From NCBI RefSeq assembly GCF_004143485.2, contig NZ_ML974135.1, positions 68,276 to 132,275 of the forward strand: a stretch of 64,000 bases of DNA, read 5' to 3'. A model generated the notes under the pieces. That model was not told the DNA's origin. It made no database searches and saw only the letters and a list, made by a program, of their open reading frames with translations. The translations under genes and the position numbers were made by a program. The DNA is from Halorussus amylolyticus. GTDB taxonomy: Archaea; Halobacteriota; Halobacteria; Halobacteriales; Haladaptataceae. The first letter of the stretch is position 1. Every line of letters begins with the position of its first letter. Shown here one piece after another: positions 15,147 through 24,161 of the stretch.

Positions 15147-16461
15147 CCGCCAGCACGCACCCCGCGAGCATCAACATCGTCCCGTAGAGCGGCGGCGTCG
15201 CCAGCGCGAGCAGGGGGTCGAGCACCGCGAGCGAAGCGTGGGGAACCGGCGTCTCGGTCACGAGCGTCTCGACGTTGGCCGCGGTGAGCGCGAAATTCGC
15301 GACGAACGCGCCCGCGACGAACAGTTTCCGGGCGGGACCCGAATCGAGCAGGTAGAGGAGCGGAATCATCGGGAAGAAGACGAACACGAAGTAGAGCAAC
15401 AGCGACGGGAACCCCACGACCATCGCGGTCATCGTGACGAAGATGGCGACGAGGCGCTCGATTGGCGTCTCGATTCGCCGGAAGGTGTAGGCCACAACGG
15501 GCACGAGCAGGGCGAACGCCAGCACGCCGTACGCGCTCTCGGGAAGCGACGGGAACAGCACCGAAATCGGCCGCCGGAGCGTCACCATCTGGGTCGCGGG
15601 GTCGAGTCCGCCGACGAACTCCTCGCCCGAGAGTCGCGGGACCACGGCGGCCCGGACGTACGTCAGATGGGTCTCGACGCCGAACGCCGCGAACCCCACC
15701 GCGAACGCGCCGACGCCGGTCGCGGTCGCGGCGGCGATTGTCCGCCACGCCTTCGCCCGGAGGAGCCAGAGACCGACCGCGGCGGGGAACAGTTTGACGA
15801 CCGCGGGAATCGCGAAGGCGATTCCGGCCAGCGTCTCGCGCGAAACCGGGAGCGAGGCGCGGCGCGCCTCGCTCCCGGTTTCGTCTCGTGCTTCACTCCC
15901 AGTTTCGCCCTGCGCTTCGCTCGACGCCGACTCCGCCGAGTCGGCGTCGAGCCACCAGAACCCCGCAACGATGCAGAGCAGGAGCGAGAAGTTGGTCTCG
16001 CCGTACAGCATCGAGGGCATCGAGTGGAGCGAGAGCACGACGAACCCCGCGACGAGGACGCGGTCGAGCCACGGCAGGGAATCTTCGCGGTATCGCTCCG
16101 TGAACTTCACGAGCAGGACCGCCACGCCGAGCGCGCATACGACGTTGAACGCGGTGTGGACCGCGAACGCGGCCTGCCAGCTATCGAGCAGGGCGTAGGG
16201 GTAGAACCGCGGGAGCGTAATCGGCGGGTAGACGTAGCTGTACGGGTGGCCGTCGGGCGAGGCGGCGTAGAAGTCGCCGCCAGCGAGCGCGGTCTCGGCC
16301 GCGAGGTAGTACACCTTCAAATCCACGCCGATGAGCGATGCGCGCCGGGTGAGCGTTGCCTCTGCGCCCAAGATGCCGAGCAGGATGCCCGCGACGAGGA
16401 CGAGTCTGGCGGGCCACGGCGACGGTGGAGAACGAGGCGAGTCAGGGTCTGAGGTGGGCAT
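15109..16461 (-). CDS. GT87/DUF2029-like polyprenol-phosphate-dependent glycosyltransferase
   Basis: 450 residues with about ten transmembrane helices. The luminal signature GVDLKVYYLAAETALAGGDF and the following YSYVYPPITL match the DUF2029/GT87 family (GT-C fold), whose mannosyltransferases transfer a sugar from a lipid-phosphate donor outside the membrane. Residues about 195-225 are a low-complexity insertion rich in Ser, Glu, Ala and Gly, encoded over a perfect 43-base inverted repeat; it interrupts the sequence between WWLDAD and ETLAGIAFAIP. The start is 11 bases after the stop of the MutS-family gene, suggesting one transcript. The surface-glycan role is inferred. Confidence 0.82.
   Translation of the reverse strand: MPTSDPDSPRSPPSPWPARLVLVAGILLGILGAEATLTRRASLIGVDLKVYYLAAETALAGGDFYAASPDGHPYSYVYPPITLPRFYPYALLDSWQAAFAVHTAFNVVCALGVAVLLVKFTERYREDSLPWLDRVLVAGFVVLSLHSMPSMLYGETNFSLLLCIVAGFWWLDADSAESASSEAQGETGSEARDETGSEARRASLPVSRETLAGIAFAIPAVVKLFPAAVGLWLLRAKAWRTIAAATATGVGAFAVGFAAFGVETHLTYVRAAVVPRLSGEEFVGGLDPATQMVTLRRPISVLFPSLPESAYGVLAFALLVPVVAYTFRRIETPIERLVAIFVTMTAMVVGFPSLLLYFVFVFFPMIPLLYLLDSGPARKLFVAGAFVANFALTAANVETLVTETPVPHASLAVLDPLLALATPPLYGTMLMLAGCVLAVRRTAPTPTAPS
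15841..15883. repeat. Perfect 20-bp inverted repeat with a 3-base loop, inside a coding linker
   Basis: Arms 15841-15860 and 15864-15883 are exact complements (left arm begins CGAAACCGGGAGCG), with GGC between them. It lies in the GT87-like gene and encodes a Ser/Glu/Arg-rich stretch that looks like an insertion in a cytoplasmic loop. A diverged direct copy of part of the arm follows immediately. Confidence 0.85.
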
Positions 16462-16472
16462 GAGTGTCGAAA

Positions 16473-18218
16473 TCAGTCGTCTTCGGGCGACCAGTCGTCC
16501 AGGGTTCGCTGGACGGCCTCCTCGCCGACCGCCCGAGCGAGCGTCTCGAAGCCAGCGCGCTCGGCCCGGCCGTCCGCGCCCGCGAGCAGGCGCGAGACGA
16601 TGAATTCGGGCGTGGACTTGCCGACCGTGCCGAACCGGGGCTGGTAGTCCACCTTGAGACCGAGGTCGTCGTCCAGCCCTTCGGCGAAGATGCCGTCCTT
16701 CCGGGCCTTCTCGGGCAGGGGCTTCAGGTCGTCGGCGAGGTGGGTCACGAACACGCCCAAGGCTCCGCGGTCCACCGTCAGCCTGACCAGACCGTGGAGC
16801 AGGTCGGCAGCGCTTCCCGGTTCGGTGATTGCCTCGAACTCGTCGACGAGCATCAGGGTGTCCTCGCCCTCGGTCAGCGGCGGGACGATGCTCCGGAGCG
16901 TGGATTCGAGCACGCCGGCGTTGAAACTCGCGTGCCTGCGGTGGAACACGATGTCCTCCGAGATGGAAACCTCGGCGCGTTCGGCGGGCACGGGTAGGCC
17001 CATCTGGGCGAGCAGGGCGACCTGACACAGCGTTTCGAGCAGGGTGGTCTTCCCCCCGGAGTTCGCGCCGGTCAGGACCGCGACTCGGTCGCCGTTGGGG
17101 AGGTCGGCGGTCCCGTCGCCGTCGGAAGGGTCGGCAGACGCGTCGTGGTCGTCCGCAGAGAGACCGTGGCCGCCGACCGCGTAGTTCACGGGCTGAACGT
17201 CGTCGTCGGTCGCGGCGAGCGCGAGGTTTCGCGCGCCCCGGACCGCGAAGCCGTTCTCCACGAAATCGGGGCGTTCGAGGTCGAACTCGGCCGCGAACCG
17301 CGCCAGCGAGAGGTGGAACGCGAGGTCGTCCACCGCGGCCTTCGCGGCGTCGATGGCGGTTTGAGAGTCGGCGATTCGGCCCCGGAGTCGCCGGGCGACC
17401 GACCGCTCGCGCTCCTCGACTTCCTCGCGGAGGTCCGCCACGAGGTCGCGCAGGGTCGCGGTCACGAAGTCGGTGGCGTCCACCGCGTCGTCGGGCACGG
17501 CGTCCCTGACCCGCTGGAACCCCGCGTCGGTCTCGGTCGCCACGTAGTCCACGACGACCTCCGAGAACTCGGCTCCGGCGCGGGCTTCTTCGCGGATTTC
17601 CGCCATCGCGTCTATCGAGTCGGCCGACAGCGCCGCCGCGGATTCGAGCGCGTCCCGAGCCGAATCGAGTTCGTCGTCCACGCCCCGAGCCACGTCGCCG
17701 CCGTCCAAGTCGGCGAGCGCCGACGCCGCGGCTTCGAGGTCGGCGTCCTGAATCGCGAGCGCGGTCCGGACCGCGGCCTCGTCGTCGCCGATGCGGTCGT
17801 CCGCGGCGTGGGTCTCGAAGGCGTCGAGAATTTCGCGCCGGGTGTCGGTGTCGAGGCCGCTCCACGAGTCGGCGGCGTCGGTCACGGCGTCGAGGCGCTC
17901 TCGGGCGGCCTCTCGCGAGAGGAGCGGGGTCAACACTCGAATGCGGTCGGCCGCGGCCTCCGTGACGGCGTAGTCGCTCGCCACGTCGAGCAGTTGCTTG
18001 TACACCGACCGGGTGTCGCGGGTCGCCAGCACCGACATCCCGTCGCCGCCGTTGGCCCGGCGGAGGATGCGGGTCGCTCGGCCGCGGGGCAGGCCCGCCG
18101 ACACCAGCGCCCGGACCTCGCCCGACTCGATGGCTTCGACCGCGCGCTCGGTTCCGAGCGCCGATTCGAGGCGCTCGCTCGTCTTGGGTCCGACGCCCCA
18201 GTACTCCTCCAGTCGCAT
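16473..18218 (-). CDS. MutS-family ATPase (MutS5/MutS2-like) with an N-terminal HhH
   Basis: 581 residues. It opens with a helix-hairpin-helix-like segment (YWGVGPKTSERLESALGTER), followed by a long helical lever/clamp region. The C-terminal ABC-type ATPase has Walker A LTGANSGGKTTLLE, Walker B TLMLVDEFEAIT and the downstream VFVTHLADDL histidine. There is no mismatch-recognition domain I and no Smr nuclease tail, so classical mismatch repair by this protein is unlikely; a branched-DNA or recombination role is more plausible by analogy. An acidic insertion (LSADDHDASADPSDGD) directly precedes Walker A. First gene of a probable transcript with the GT87-like gene. Confidence 0.85.
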   Translation of the reverse strand: MRLEEYWGVGPKTSERLESALGTERAVEAIESGEVRALVSAGLPRGRATRILRRANGGDGMSVLATRDTRSVYKQLLDVASDYAVTEAAADRIRVLTPLLSREAARERLDAVTDAADSWSGLDTDTRREILDAFETHAADDRIGDDEAAVRTALAIQDADLEAAASALADLDGGDVARGVDDELDSARDALESAAALSADSIDAMAEIREEARAGAEFSEVVVDYVATETDAGFQRVRDAVPDDAVDATDFVTATLRDLVADLREEVEERERSVARRLRGRIADSQTAIDAAKAAVDDLAFHLSLARFAAEFDLERPDFVENGFAVRGARNLALAATDDDVQPVNYAVGGHGLSADDHDASADPSDGDGTADLPNGDRVAVLTGANSGGKTTLLETLCQVALLAQMGLPVPAERAEVSISEDIVFHRRHASFNAGVLESTLRSIVPPLTEGEDTLMLVDEFEAITEPGSAADLLHGLVRLTVDRGALGVFVTHLADDLKPLPEKARKDGIFAEGLDDDLGLKVDYQPRFGTVGKSTPEFIVSRLLAGADGRAERAGFETLARAVGEEAVQRTLDDWSPEDD

Positions 18219-18262
18219 ACCCGAGGCGTGACGCTCGCGGGTCTTAATGGTTCTCGAACAGT

Positions 18263-18285
18263 TTTCGCCTCCGAACGAGGCGAAA
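18263..18285. promoter_or_regulatory. Inverted repeat in a divergent promoter region
   Basis: TTTCGCCTC and GAGGCGAAA flank 5 bases, midway between the divergent MutS-family gene (start 18218) and the large PAS/GAF regulator (start 18321). Placement suits an operator serving one or both genes. No partner protein can be assigned. Confidence 0.45.
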
Positions 18286-18320
18286 CGACTACAACCACGG
18301 AGCGTCTGTCACGACTAACG

Positions 18321-21300
18321 ATGCTCCAGCAGTCGGAGGGACCGGTGTCACGGCAGGGGGGACTGCAACGGGTGCTGTGCGTCGGCGGTCCGGCCGAAAA
18401 GGCGGCGGTCGCAGACGCCACGACCGCACGCGTCGCGAGCGAACGCACCGCCGCCGCGGTGCTCGACCGCCTCGAAGTCGAACCGGTCGATTGCGTGGTC
18501 GCGGACGCCGACCTCCCGGACGCGGAGGGTGCCGAACTGCTCGACGCAGTCGGCGAACTGTTTCCGGAGGTCGCCCGGATTCTCGTCGGCGAATCGGTCG
18601 CGGCCGCACCCGAAGGGGTCGCGTTCGTCTCGACCCGGCCCGGTGACGACCTCTCGGCCCGACTCGCCCAGCGAATCGACCGGGTGGTCGAGTGCCAGCG
18701 CGTCGAGCGCACCCGCGACCTGTTCGCCGAAAAATTCGAGACGCTGGTCGAGGGGTCGCCCGACGCGATGATTACCATCGACGAGGAGTGCGAAATCGTG
18801 TTCGCCAACCCCGCGACCGAGCGGGTGTTCGGCCGCGACTCGGCTTCGCTCGTCGGCGATTCGGTCGAGACGCTCCTCTGTGAGCGCGTCCACGAGTCGG
18901 TCCGCGAGACGGTCCGAACGCTCCGGGACGACGCGGGGTACGTCGAGCGCGATTACGTCGAGCTACCCGGCAAGCACCGCGACGGCAGGGAGATTCCGCT
19001 CGCGGTGTCGTTCAAGGAGACCGAGCGCGCGGGCCGCCACTACTTTTCGTGCATCGTCCGCGACGTGAGCGAGCGCAAGCGACTCGAAGAGCGACTCAAC
19101 GCCGAGAAGCGCAAGACTCACGACCTCCACGAGGTCGCGGTCATGCTGGAGGAGTGCGAGACGCCCGACGAGGTGTGTCGGCTGGCGGTCGAGACCGCCG
19201 AACAGCTCCTCGAATTCGACTTGGCCGCGGTCGACCTCGTGAAGGACGGCGAACTCGTCCCACAGGCCGTCTCGAAGGGCGTCCCGTCGGACGGCTACTA
19301 CACCACGACCGCGCTCGAAGCCGACGACAAACTCGCGGCCCGCGCTTACCGAGCGGGCGAGACGATTCGAACCGCCGACCTCCAAGGCGAGGGAGTCACT
19401 CCGGCCGCGAGCGGCTACCGGTCGGCGCTGACCGTCCCGATAGGCGAACTCGGCGTGTTTCAGGCCGTCTCGAAGGATGTCGGGTCGTTCGCGGCGAACG
19501 ACCGCGAACTCGCCGAACTGCTGGTGGCCCACGTCGCCCAGGCCCTCGGCCGGATTCGGTCCGAGCGCGCCCTGGAGGCAGAGCGCGACCGATTCGCCGC
19601 GCTGTTCGAGAACATCCCCGAGCCGACGATAGACTACCGGATTTGCGACGGGGACCCGATAATCCAGTCGGTGAACGAAGCGTTCGAGAACGTATTCGGC
19701 CACGACGCCGAAACCGCCGTCGGCGAGACGATAGACGACCTCATCGTCCCGGACGCCCATCGAGACACGGCGGCGCAGTACAACGAGATGGTTGGCCGAG
19801 GCGAGCGCGTCGATGCCGAGGTTCGGCGCGAGACGGTCGACGGTATCCGGAGCTTCCTGCTTCGGAACGCCGAGGGACCGGGCGAACACACCGGCGGCTA
19901 CGCCATCTACACCGACATCACCGAGCGCAAGCGAAACGAGGAGCGGTACCGGTCGATGACCGAAGACGTGCTCGACAACACCGACGTCGGAATCTTCGTC
20001 CTCGACGACGAGTTCGACGTTGCGTGGATAAACTCCGCCATCGAGGAGTACTTCGGACTCGACCGCGAGTCGGTCGTCGGGGAAGACAAACGGGCATTGG
20101 TCCACGAGCGCGTCAAGCACCTCACCGAGAATCCCGAGGCGTTCGCCGAAACCGTCGTCGACGCGTACGACGACAACAGCTACGTCGAGGAGTTTACGGT
20201 CCATCTCCCGGCGAACCACAGTCGCGAGGAGCGATATCTCCAGCATCTCAGTCAGCCCATCGAGTCGGGACTGTACGCGGGCGGTCGGATGGAACTGTAC
20301 TACGACGTGACCGAACGCGTCCAGCGCGAGCGGATGCTCGACGCGCTCCACGGCGCGACTCGCGACCTGATGGCGACCGAGCGCGAGGGCGAAATCTGTG
20401 ACATCGCGGTCGAGACCGCCCGGCAGGTGCTGGACCTGCCCCACGCGACCGTGTTCCGGTGGAACGACGAGACCCAACTTCTCGAATCGTTCAGCATTCC
20501 GTCCGATACGAGCGGGGAGTTCGGCAACCCGCCCGACTTCGAACGCGGCGAAGGGCTCGTCGGCGAGGCGTTCGCGGCGGGCGAAGAGCGCATGTACGAA
20601 GACGCCCAGGAGGAGGTCCACAAGCACGAGAACGGGAACGAAGCGATTCGCGGATTCTACATCATCCCGCTCGACGACTGGGGCGTGATGACCGTCATCT
20701 CCGAGACCCCCGGTGTCTTCGACGAGTACGAACTCGACCTCGCGCGGGTGCTGGCGGCCAACACCGAAGTCGCGCTGAACCGGGCGAGCCGGGAAGCCGA
20801 ACTCGCCGACCAGCGCGAGCAGTTGGCCGAACTCAACCGAATCAACGAGGTCATCCGCGACATCGACCAACTGCTGGTCCGGGCCTCGACGCGCGAGGAG
20901 ATAGAGCAGGCGGTCTGCGACCGACTCGCCGACTCCGACCACTACCGATTCGCGTGGACCGGCGGGTCGAAAATCGTGGACAAGCGAATCGTTCCCACCG
21001 CGTCCGCGGGCGTCGAGGACGGCTATCTCGACGACGTGACGATTCCGGTCGGCGACGACGAACTCGGCACCGGACCCTCCGGAAAGGCGGTCCAGTCGGG
21101 CGAGCCCACGGTGATAGAGAGCATTCCCGATTCGGACCTCCTCGCGCCGTGGCGCGAGCAGGCGCTCACGCGAGGCTTCCGGTCGATGGCGTCGATTCCG
21201 CTCCGCTACCGCGACACGGTGTACGGCGTCCTCTGCGTCTACGCCGACCGGGCGAACGCGCTCAACGAGCGCGAAACCGCGGTTCTAACCGAACTCGGGG

Positions 21301-22013
21301 AGACCATCGGCCACGCCATCAACGCGGTCGAGAACAAGCGCGCGCTCCTCGCCGACGACGTGGTCGAAGTCGAGTTCGACATCTACGACGGCGACGGATT
21401 CTTCGCACGGACCGCCCGCGAGGAATCCTGCACGCTCACGCTCGAAGGCGTGACGATTACGTCCGACGGGTCTTTCGTCCACTTCGTGACCGTGGACGGT
21501 CTCTCTCCCGACCGAGTGCGCGAGCGCGCGGACGACGCCGACGACATCGTGAACGCCCGACTGATAAACGAACACGGCGACGAACACCTGTTCGAGTTCG
21601 TCTACACCGGGCCGTCGGTGCTTCCGGCGTTGGCCGACCACGGCGGGAAGCTTCGGGAATCGACGTTCACCGAAGACGGCGGCCGAAGCCTCGTGGAACT
21701 CCCGATGAACACCGACGTGCGGGCGGTCATCGAGTCGATTACCGACAGCGCGCCGAACTCCGAGGTGGTGGCTCAGCGTGAGCGAAAGCGCCCCGACCGC
21801 ACCGTCCAGGAGTTCCAAACCGCGGTCGAGGACGACCTGACCGACCGCCAGCGGTCGGCGCTCGAAGCCGCGTTCTACGCCGGGTTCTTCGACTGGCCCC
21901 GCGAGAGCACGGGCGAGGAAGTGTCGGAGTCGCTCGGCGTCTCGCCGCCGACGTTCCACCAGCACCTCCGCGTCGGCGAGCGAAAACTGCTCAAATCGTT
22001 CTTAGACGAGTAG
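18321..22013 (+). CDS. Bacterio-opsin-activator (Bat) type PAS/GAF sensor regulator
   Basis: 1230 residues. Domains in order: degenerate receiver (about 15-120; Asp62 in DCVVADADLPD, but no N-terminal acidic pair), PAS (139-250), GAF (268-410), PAS (423-540), PAS (545-660), GAF (671-826), GAF (833-1003), a Bat-specific beta domain (1010-1150) and a C-terminal HTH_10 (1170-1230; LTDRQRSALEAAFYAGFFDW and VSPPTFHQHLRVGERKL). No kinase domain exists, so it should couple several small-molecule or redox inputs directly to DNA binding. The frame stays open far upstream over the MutS-family gene; I chose the first ATG in the divergent spacer. No bacterio-opsin gene is nearby, so the target is unknown. 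Confidence 0.9.
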   Translation: MLQQSEGPVSRQGGLQRVLCVGGPAEKAAVADATTARVASERTAAAVLDRLEVEPVDCVVADADLPDAEGAELLDAVGELFPEVARILVGESVAAAPEGVAFVSTRPGDDLSARLAQRIDRVVECQRVERTRDLFAEKFETLVEGSPDAMITIDEECEIVFANPATERVFGRDSASLVGDSVETLLCERVHESVRETVRTLRDDAGYVERDYVELPGKHRDGREIPLAVSFKETERAGRHYFSCIVRDVSERKRLEERLNAEKRKTHDLHEVAVMLEECETPDEVCRLAVETAEQLLEFDLAAVDLVKDGELVPQAVSKGVPSDGYYTTTALEADDKLAARAYRAGETIRTADLQGEGVTPAASGYRSALTVPIGELGVFQAVSKDVGSFAANDRELAELLVAHVAQALGRIRSERALEAERDRFAALFENIPEPTIDYRICDGDPIIQSVNEAFENVFGHDAETAVGETIDDLIVPDAHRDTAAQYNEMVGRGERVDAEVRRETVDGIRSFLLRNAEGPGEHTGGYAIYTDITERKRNEERYRSMTEDVLDNTDVGIFVLDDEFDVAWINSAIEEYFGLDRESVVGEDKRALVHERVKHLTENPEAFAETVVDAYDDNSYVEEFTVHLPANHSREERYLQHLSQPIESGLYAGGRMELYYDVTERVQRERMLDALHGATRDLMATEREGEICDIAVETARQVLDLPHATVFRWNDETQLLESFSIPSDTSGEFGNPPDFERGEGLVGEAFAAGEERMYEDAQEEVHKHENGNEAIRGFYIIPLDDWGVMTVISETPGVFDEYELDLARVLAANTEVALNRASREAELADQREQLAELNRINEVIRDIDQLLVRASTREEIEQAVCDRLADSDHYRFAWTGGSKIVDKRIVPTASAGVEDGYLDDVTIPVGDDELGTGPSGKAVQSGEPTVIESIPDSDLLAPWREQALTRGFRSMASIPLRYRDTVYGVLCVYADRANALNERETAVLTELGETIGHAINAVENKRALLADDVVEVEFDIYDGDGFFARTAREESCTLTLEGVTITSDGSFVHFVTVDGLSPDRVRERADDADDIVNARLINEHGDEHLFEFVYTGPSVLPALADHGGKLRESTFTEDGGRSLVELPMNTDVRAVIESITDSAPNSEVVAQRERKRPDRTVQEFQTAVEDDLTDRQRSALEAAFYAGFFDWPRESTGEEVSESLGVSPPTFHQHLRVGERKLLKSFLDE

Positions 22014-22185
22014 AAAGCGGTCGCGAATCTCCCGACCGGCGAGCGACTCAGTCGTCGTCATGACCGGCGTCAAGACTGTTCGGGGAGTATGACAGTACCG
22101 GCCACGTGAGAGTCGGACGAGTCACGCCGGTTTCGACGCAGTTCGGCAACCGGAGCTATGTGGGACGCTCTCGTTACGGAGTGGC

Positions 22186-23772
22186 ATGAACACAGCCGAA
22201 GTGCTCGTGGAGAGTTTGGAACGAGAGGGAGTCGAGTGCGTCTTCGGGATTCCGGGCGAGGAGACCGAGGCGTTGCTGTTCGCGCTCCGGGATTCGGAGG
22301 TGACGTTCGTGCCGACCCGCCACGAGCAGGGCGCGGCGTTCATGGCCGACGTACACGGTCGGCTGACCGGGACTGCGGGGGTGTGTCTCTCGACGCTCGG
22401 CCCGGGCGCGACGAATCTACTGACCGGGGTAGCCGACGCGAACCTCGACAAGGCCCCGCTCGTGGCGATAACGGGACAGGGCGGACTGGAGCGACTCCAC
22501 AAGGAGAGCCATCAGGCGCTCGACGTGGTGGACATGTTCGAACCGGTGACGAAGTGGAACGCTCAGATTTCCGACCCCGACATCGTCCACGAGTCGGTCC
22601 GGAAGGCGTTCAAGGTCGCCGAGTACGAGAAGCCCGGCGCGACCCACGTCGAACTCCCCGAAGACGTGGCGTCAGAGGAGTGCGACGTGCGGCCGCTCGA
22701 CCGGCGCGAGAGAGTTCGACGGCCCGACCCGGACGAACCGTCCATCGACGCGGTTCGGGAACTGCTCGCCGACGCCGACCGACCGATTTGCATCGCGGGC
22801 AACGGCGCGGTCCGAACCGACGCGAGCGCGGCGCTCCGCGCGCTCGCGTCGGACTACGACCTCCCGGTGGCCGCGACCTACATGGGGAAGGGCGCGGTGT
22901 CGGACGCCGACGACCACTCGCTGCTGACCCTCGACTCGGGCGACCACGAGGAGGCGTCGGACGCCATCCAGTCGGCCGACCTCGTGGTGACGGTGGGCTA
23001 CGACATCGCCGAGCACGACCCCGCCGACTGGAACCCCTCGGGCGAGACCACCATCGTCCACCTCGATAGCGACCCCGCCGAGGTGTACGAACATTACAAC
23101 CCCGACGTCGAGGTGGTGGCCGACATCGCGGCCGCGGTCCGAGAGCTGAACGCCTGCTGTGCCGACCTCGACGCCGAGTTCGAGACCGACTGGTACGACG
23201 ACGTGCGCGACCACATCGTCGCGGACGTGACCCCCGAAATCAATGCTGGCGACCCGTTCACCCACCGGGGCGTCGTGACCGTCCTCCGGGACGCGATGGC
23301 CGACGACGACGTGCTCGTCTCGGACGTTGGCACCCACAAGATGGTCATCGCGCAGAACTTCCGGACGTTCGAACCCAACACCTGCATCGTCTCGAACGGT
23401 CTCGCGTCGATGGGCATCTCGGTGCCGGGCGGTCTCGCGGCCGACCTCGCCGTCGATTCGAACGTGGTCGCCGCGACCGGCGACGGCGGCTTCATGATGA
23501 ACGCCGCTGAAATCGAGACCGCGACGAGGCTCGACTGTGGATACACGATTCTCCTGTTTCGCGACGACGAGTACAGGCTCATCGCCGACGAGCAGACCGA
23601 CCACCGCGGCGAGCACTTCGGCACGGAGTTCTCGAACCCCGACTTTCAGACGTTCGCCGAGAGCTTCGGAATCGAAGCGTACCGCCCGGACGGGTGGGAC
23701 GAGCTCCGGGACGACTTGGAGGCGGCGGTCGAGAGCGACGAGATGGCGGTGGTGGAGGTCGTTCTGGGGTAG
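22186..23772 (+). CDS. Acetolactate-synthase-like ThDP-dependent enzyme
   Basis: 528 residues with the three-domain ThDP fold: the N-terminal PYR domain with catalytic Glu47 in TRHEQGAAFM, a central domain, and the C-terminal PP domain with GDGGFMMNAAEIE starting near residue 431. The length and GPGATNLLTGVADAN match acetolactate synthase large subunits of the catabolic, single-subunit type. No small regulatory subunit (ilvN) is adjacent, and no other branched-chain amino-acid gene is in the window, so a side role (pyruvate to acetolactate, or another 2-oxoacid) is likely. It follows the Bat-type regulator by 172 bases. Monocistronic. Confidence 0.87.
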   Translation: MNTAEVLVESLEREGVECVFGIPGEETEALLFALRDSEVTFVPTRHEQGAAFMADVHGRLTGTAGVCLSTLGPGATNLLTGVADANLDKAPLVAITGQGGLERLHKESHQALDVVDMFEPVTKWNAQISDPDIVHESVRKAFKVAEYEKPGATHVELPEDVASEECDVRPLDRRERVRRPDPDEPSIDAVRELLADADRPICIAGNGAVRTDASAALRALASDYDLPVAATYMGKGAVSDADDHSLLTLDSGDHEEASDAIQSADLVVTVGYDIAEHDPADWNPSGETTIVHLDSDPAEVYEHYNPDVEVVADIAAAVRELNACCADLDAEFETDWYDDVRDHIVADVTPEINAGDPFTHRGVVTVLRDAMADDDVLVSDVGTHKMVIAQNFRTFEPNTCIVSNGLASMGISVPGGLAADLAVDSNVVAATGDGGFMMNAAEIETATRLDCGYTILLFRDDEYRLIADEQTDHRGEHFGTEFSNPDFQTFAESFGIEAYRPDGWDELRDDLEAAVESDEMAVVEVVLG

Positions 23773-23869
23773 GGTCATTGGGAGAAGCCCCTCGCGAGGA
23801 GGAGAATCGGTGCGGCGCGAACACGTCTATTTTATCCGGACTCGCTTGCCGAACGGACGGGGAGTAATA

Positions 23870-23876
23870 CTTATAG
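23870..23876 (+). promoter_or_regulatory. TATA box of a 40-residue microprotein gene
   Basis: CTTATAG is centred 27 bases before the ATG at 23900, the distance expected for a leaderless haloarchaeal transcript. Confidence 0.65.
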
Positions 23877-23899
23877 ATTGACTCTACATAACAGCGTAC

Positions 23900-24022
23900 A
23901 TGTTTGGTATCCTCATTCGTATCGGTGTCTTCATCGTATTACCTATCGTTTGCCTCCAAGCGGGTCCCGCTGGCTGGCTCTTGCTCGCGATGATACTCGG
24001 AGTGTTCGTTCTGTTAAAATAG
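23900..24022 (+). CDS. 40-residue hydrophobic membrane peptide
   Basis: An ATG-to-TAG frame of 41 codons. It begins MFGILIRIGVFIVLPIVCLQ, then AGPAGWLLLAMILGVFVLLK: two hydrophobic helices separated by a Gly/Pro turn, with a positive residue at each end. No similarity is recognised. Support comes from the well-placed TATA box, strong hydrophobic periodicity and independence from neighbouring genes. The base composition is lower in GC than the surroundings. It could be a subunit-like or stress-response microprotein. Confidence 0.6.
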   Translation: MFGILIRIGVFIVLPIVCLQAGPAGWLLLAMILGVFVLLK

Positions 24023-24127
24023 ATGGGGGTGTTCCCGAATTGTCAAGTTCGCCGAGGTATCCCGTGACCGTCACGTCGCAGATATTCAGTCACAGGTGAA
24101 CGCGCCTGTCCGAACACCGGCACAAGA

Positions 24128-24136
24128 TTATTTAAA
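24128..24136 (+). promoter_or_regulatory. TATA box of the REC-PAS histidine kinase gene
   Basis: TTATTTAAA is centred about 29 bases before the ATG at 24162. It overlaps the longer frame that opens at 24096, so it argues for the 24162 start. Confidence 0.6.
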
Positions 24137-24161
24137 CCAATGTTCCCACAGTTTGTTTGAG

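Noticed and set aside
17145..18320. In-frame upstream extension of the Bat-type regulator
   Set aside because: It runs over the MutS-family gene on the other strand, contains no domain, and the ATG at 18321 sits in the divergent spacer.
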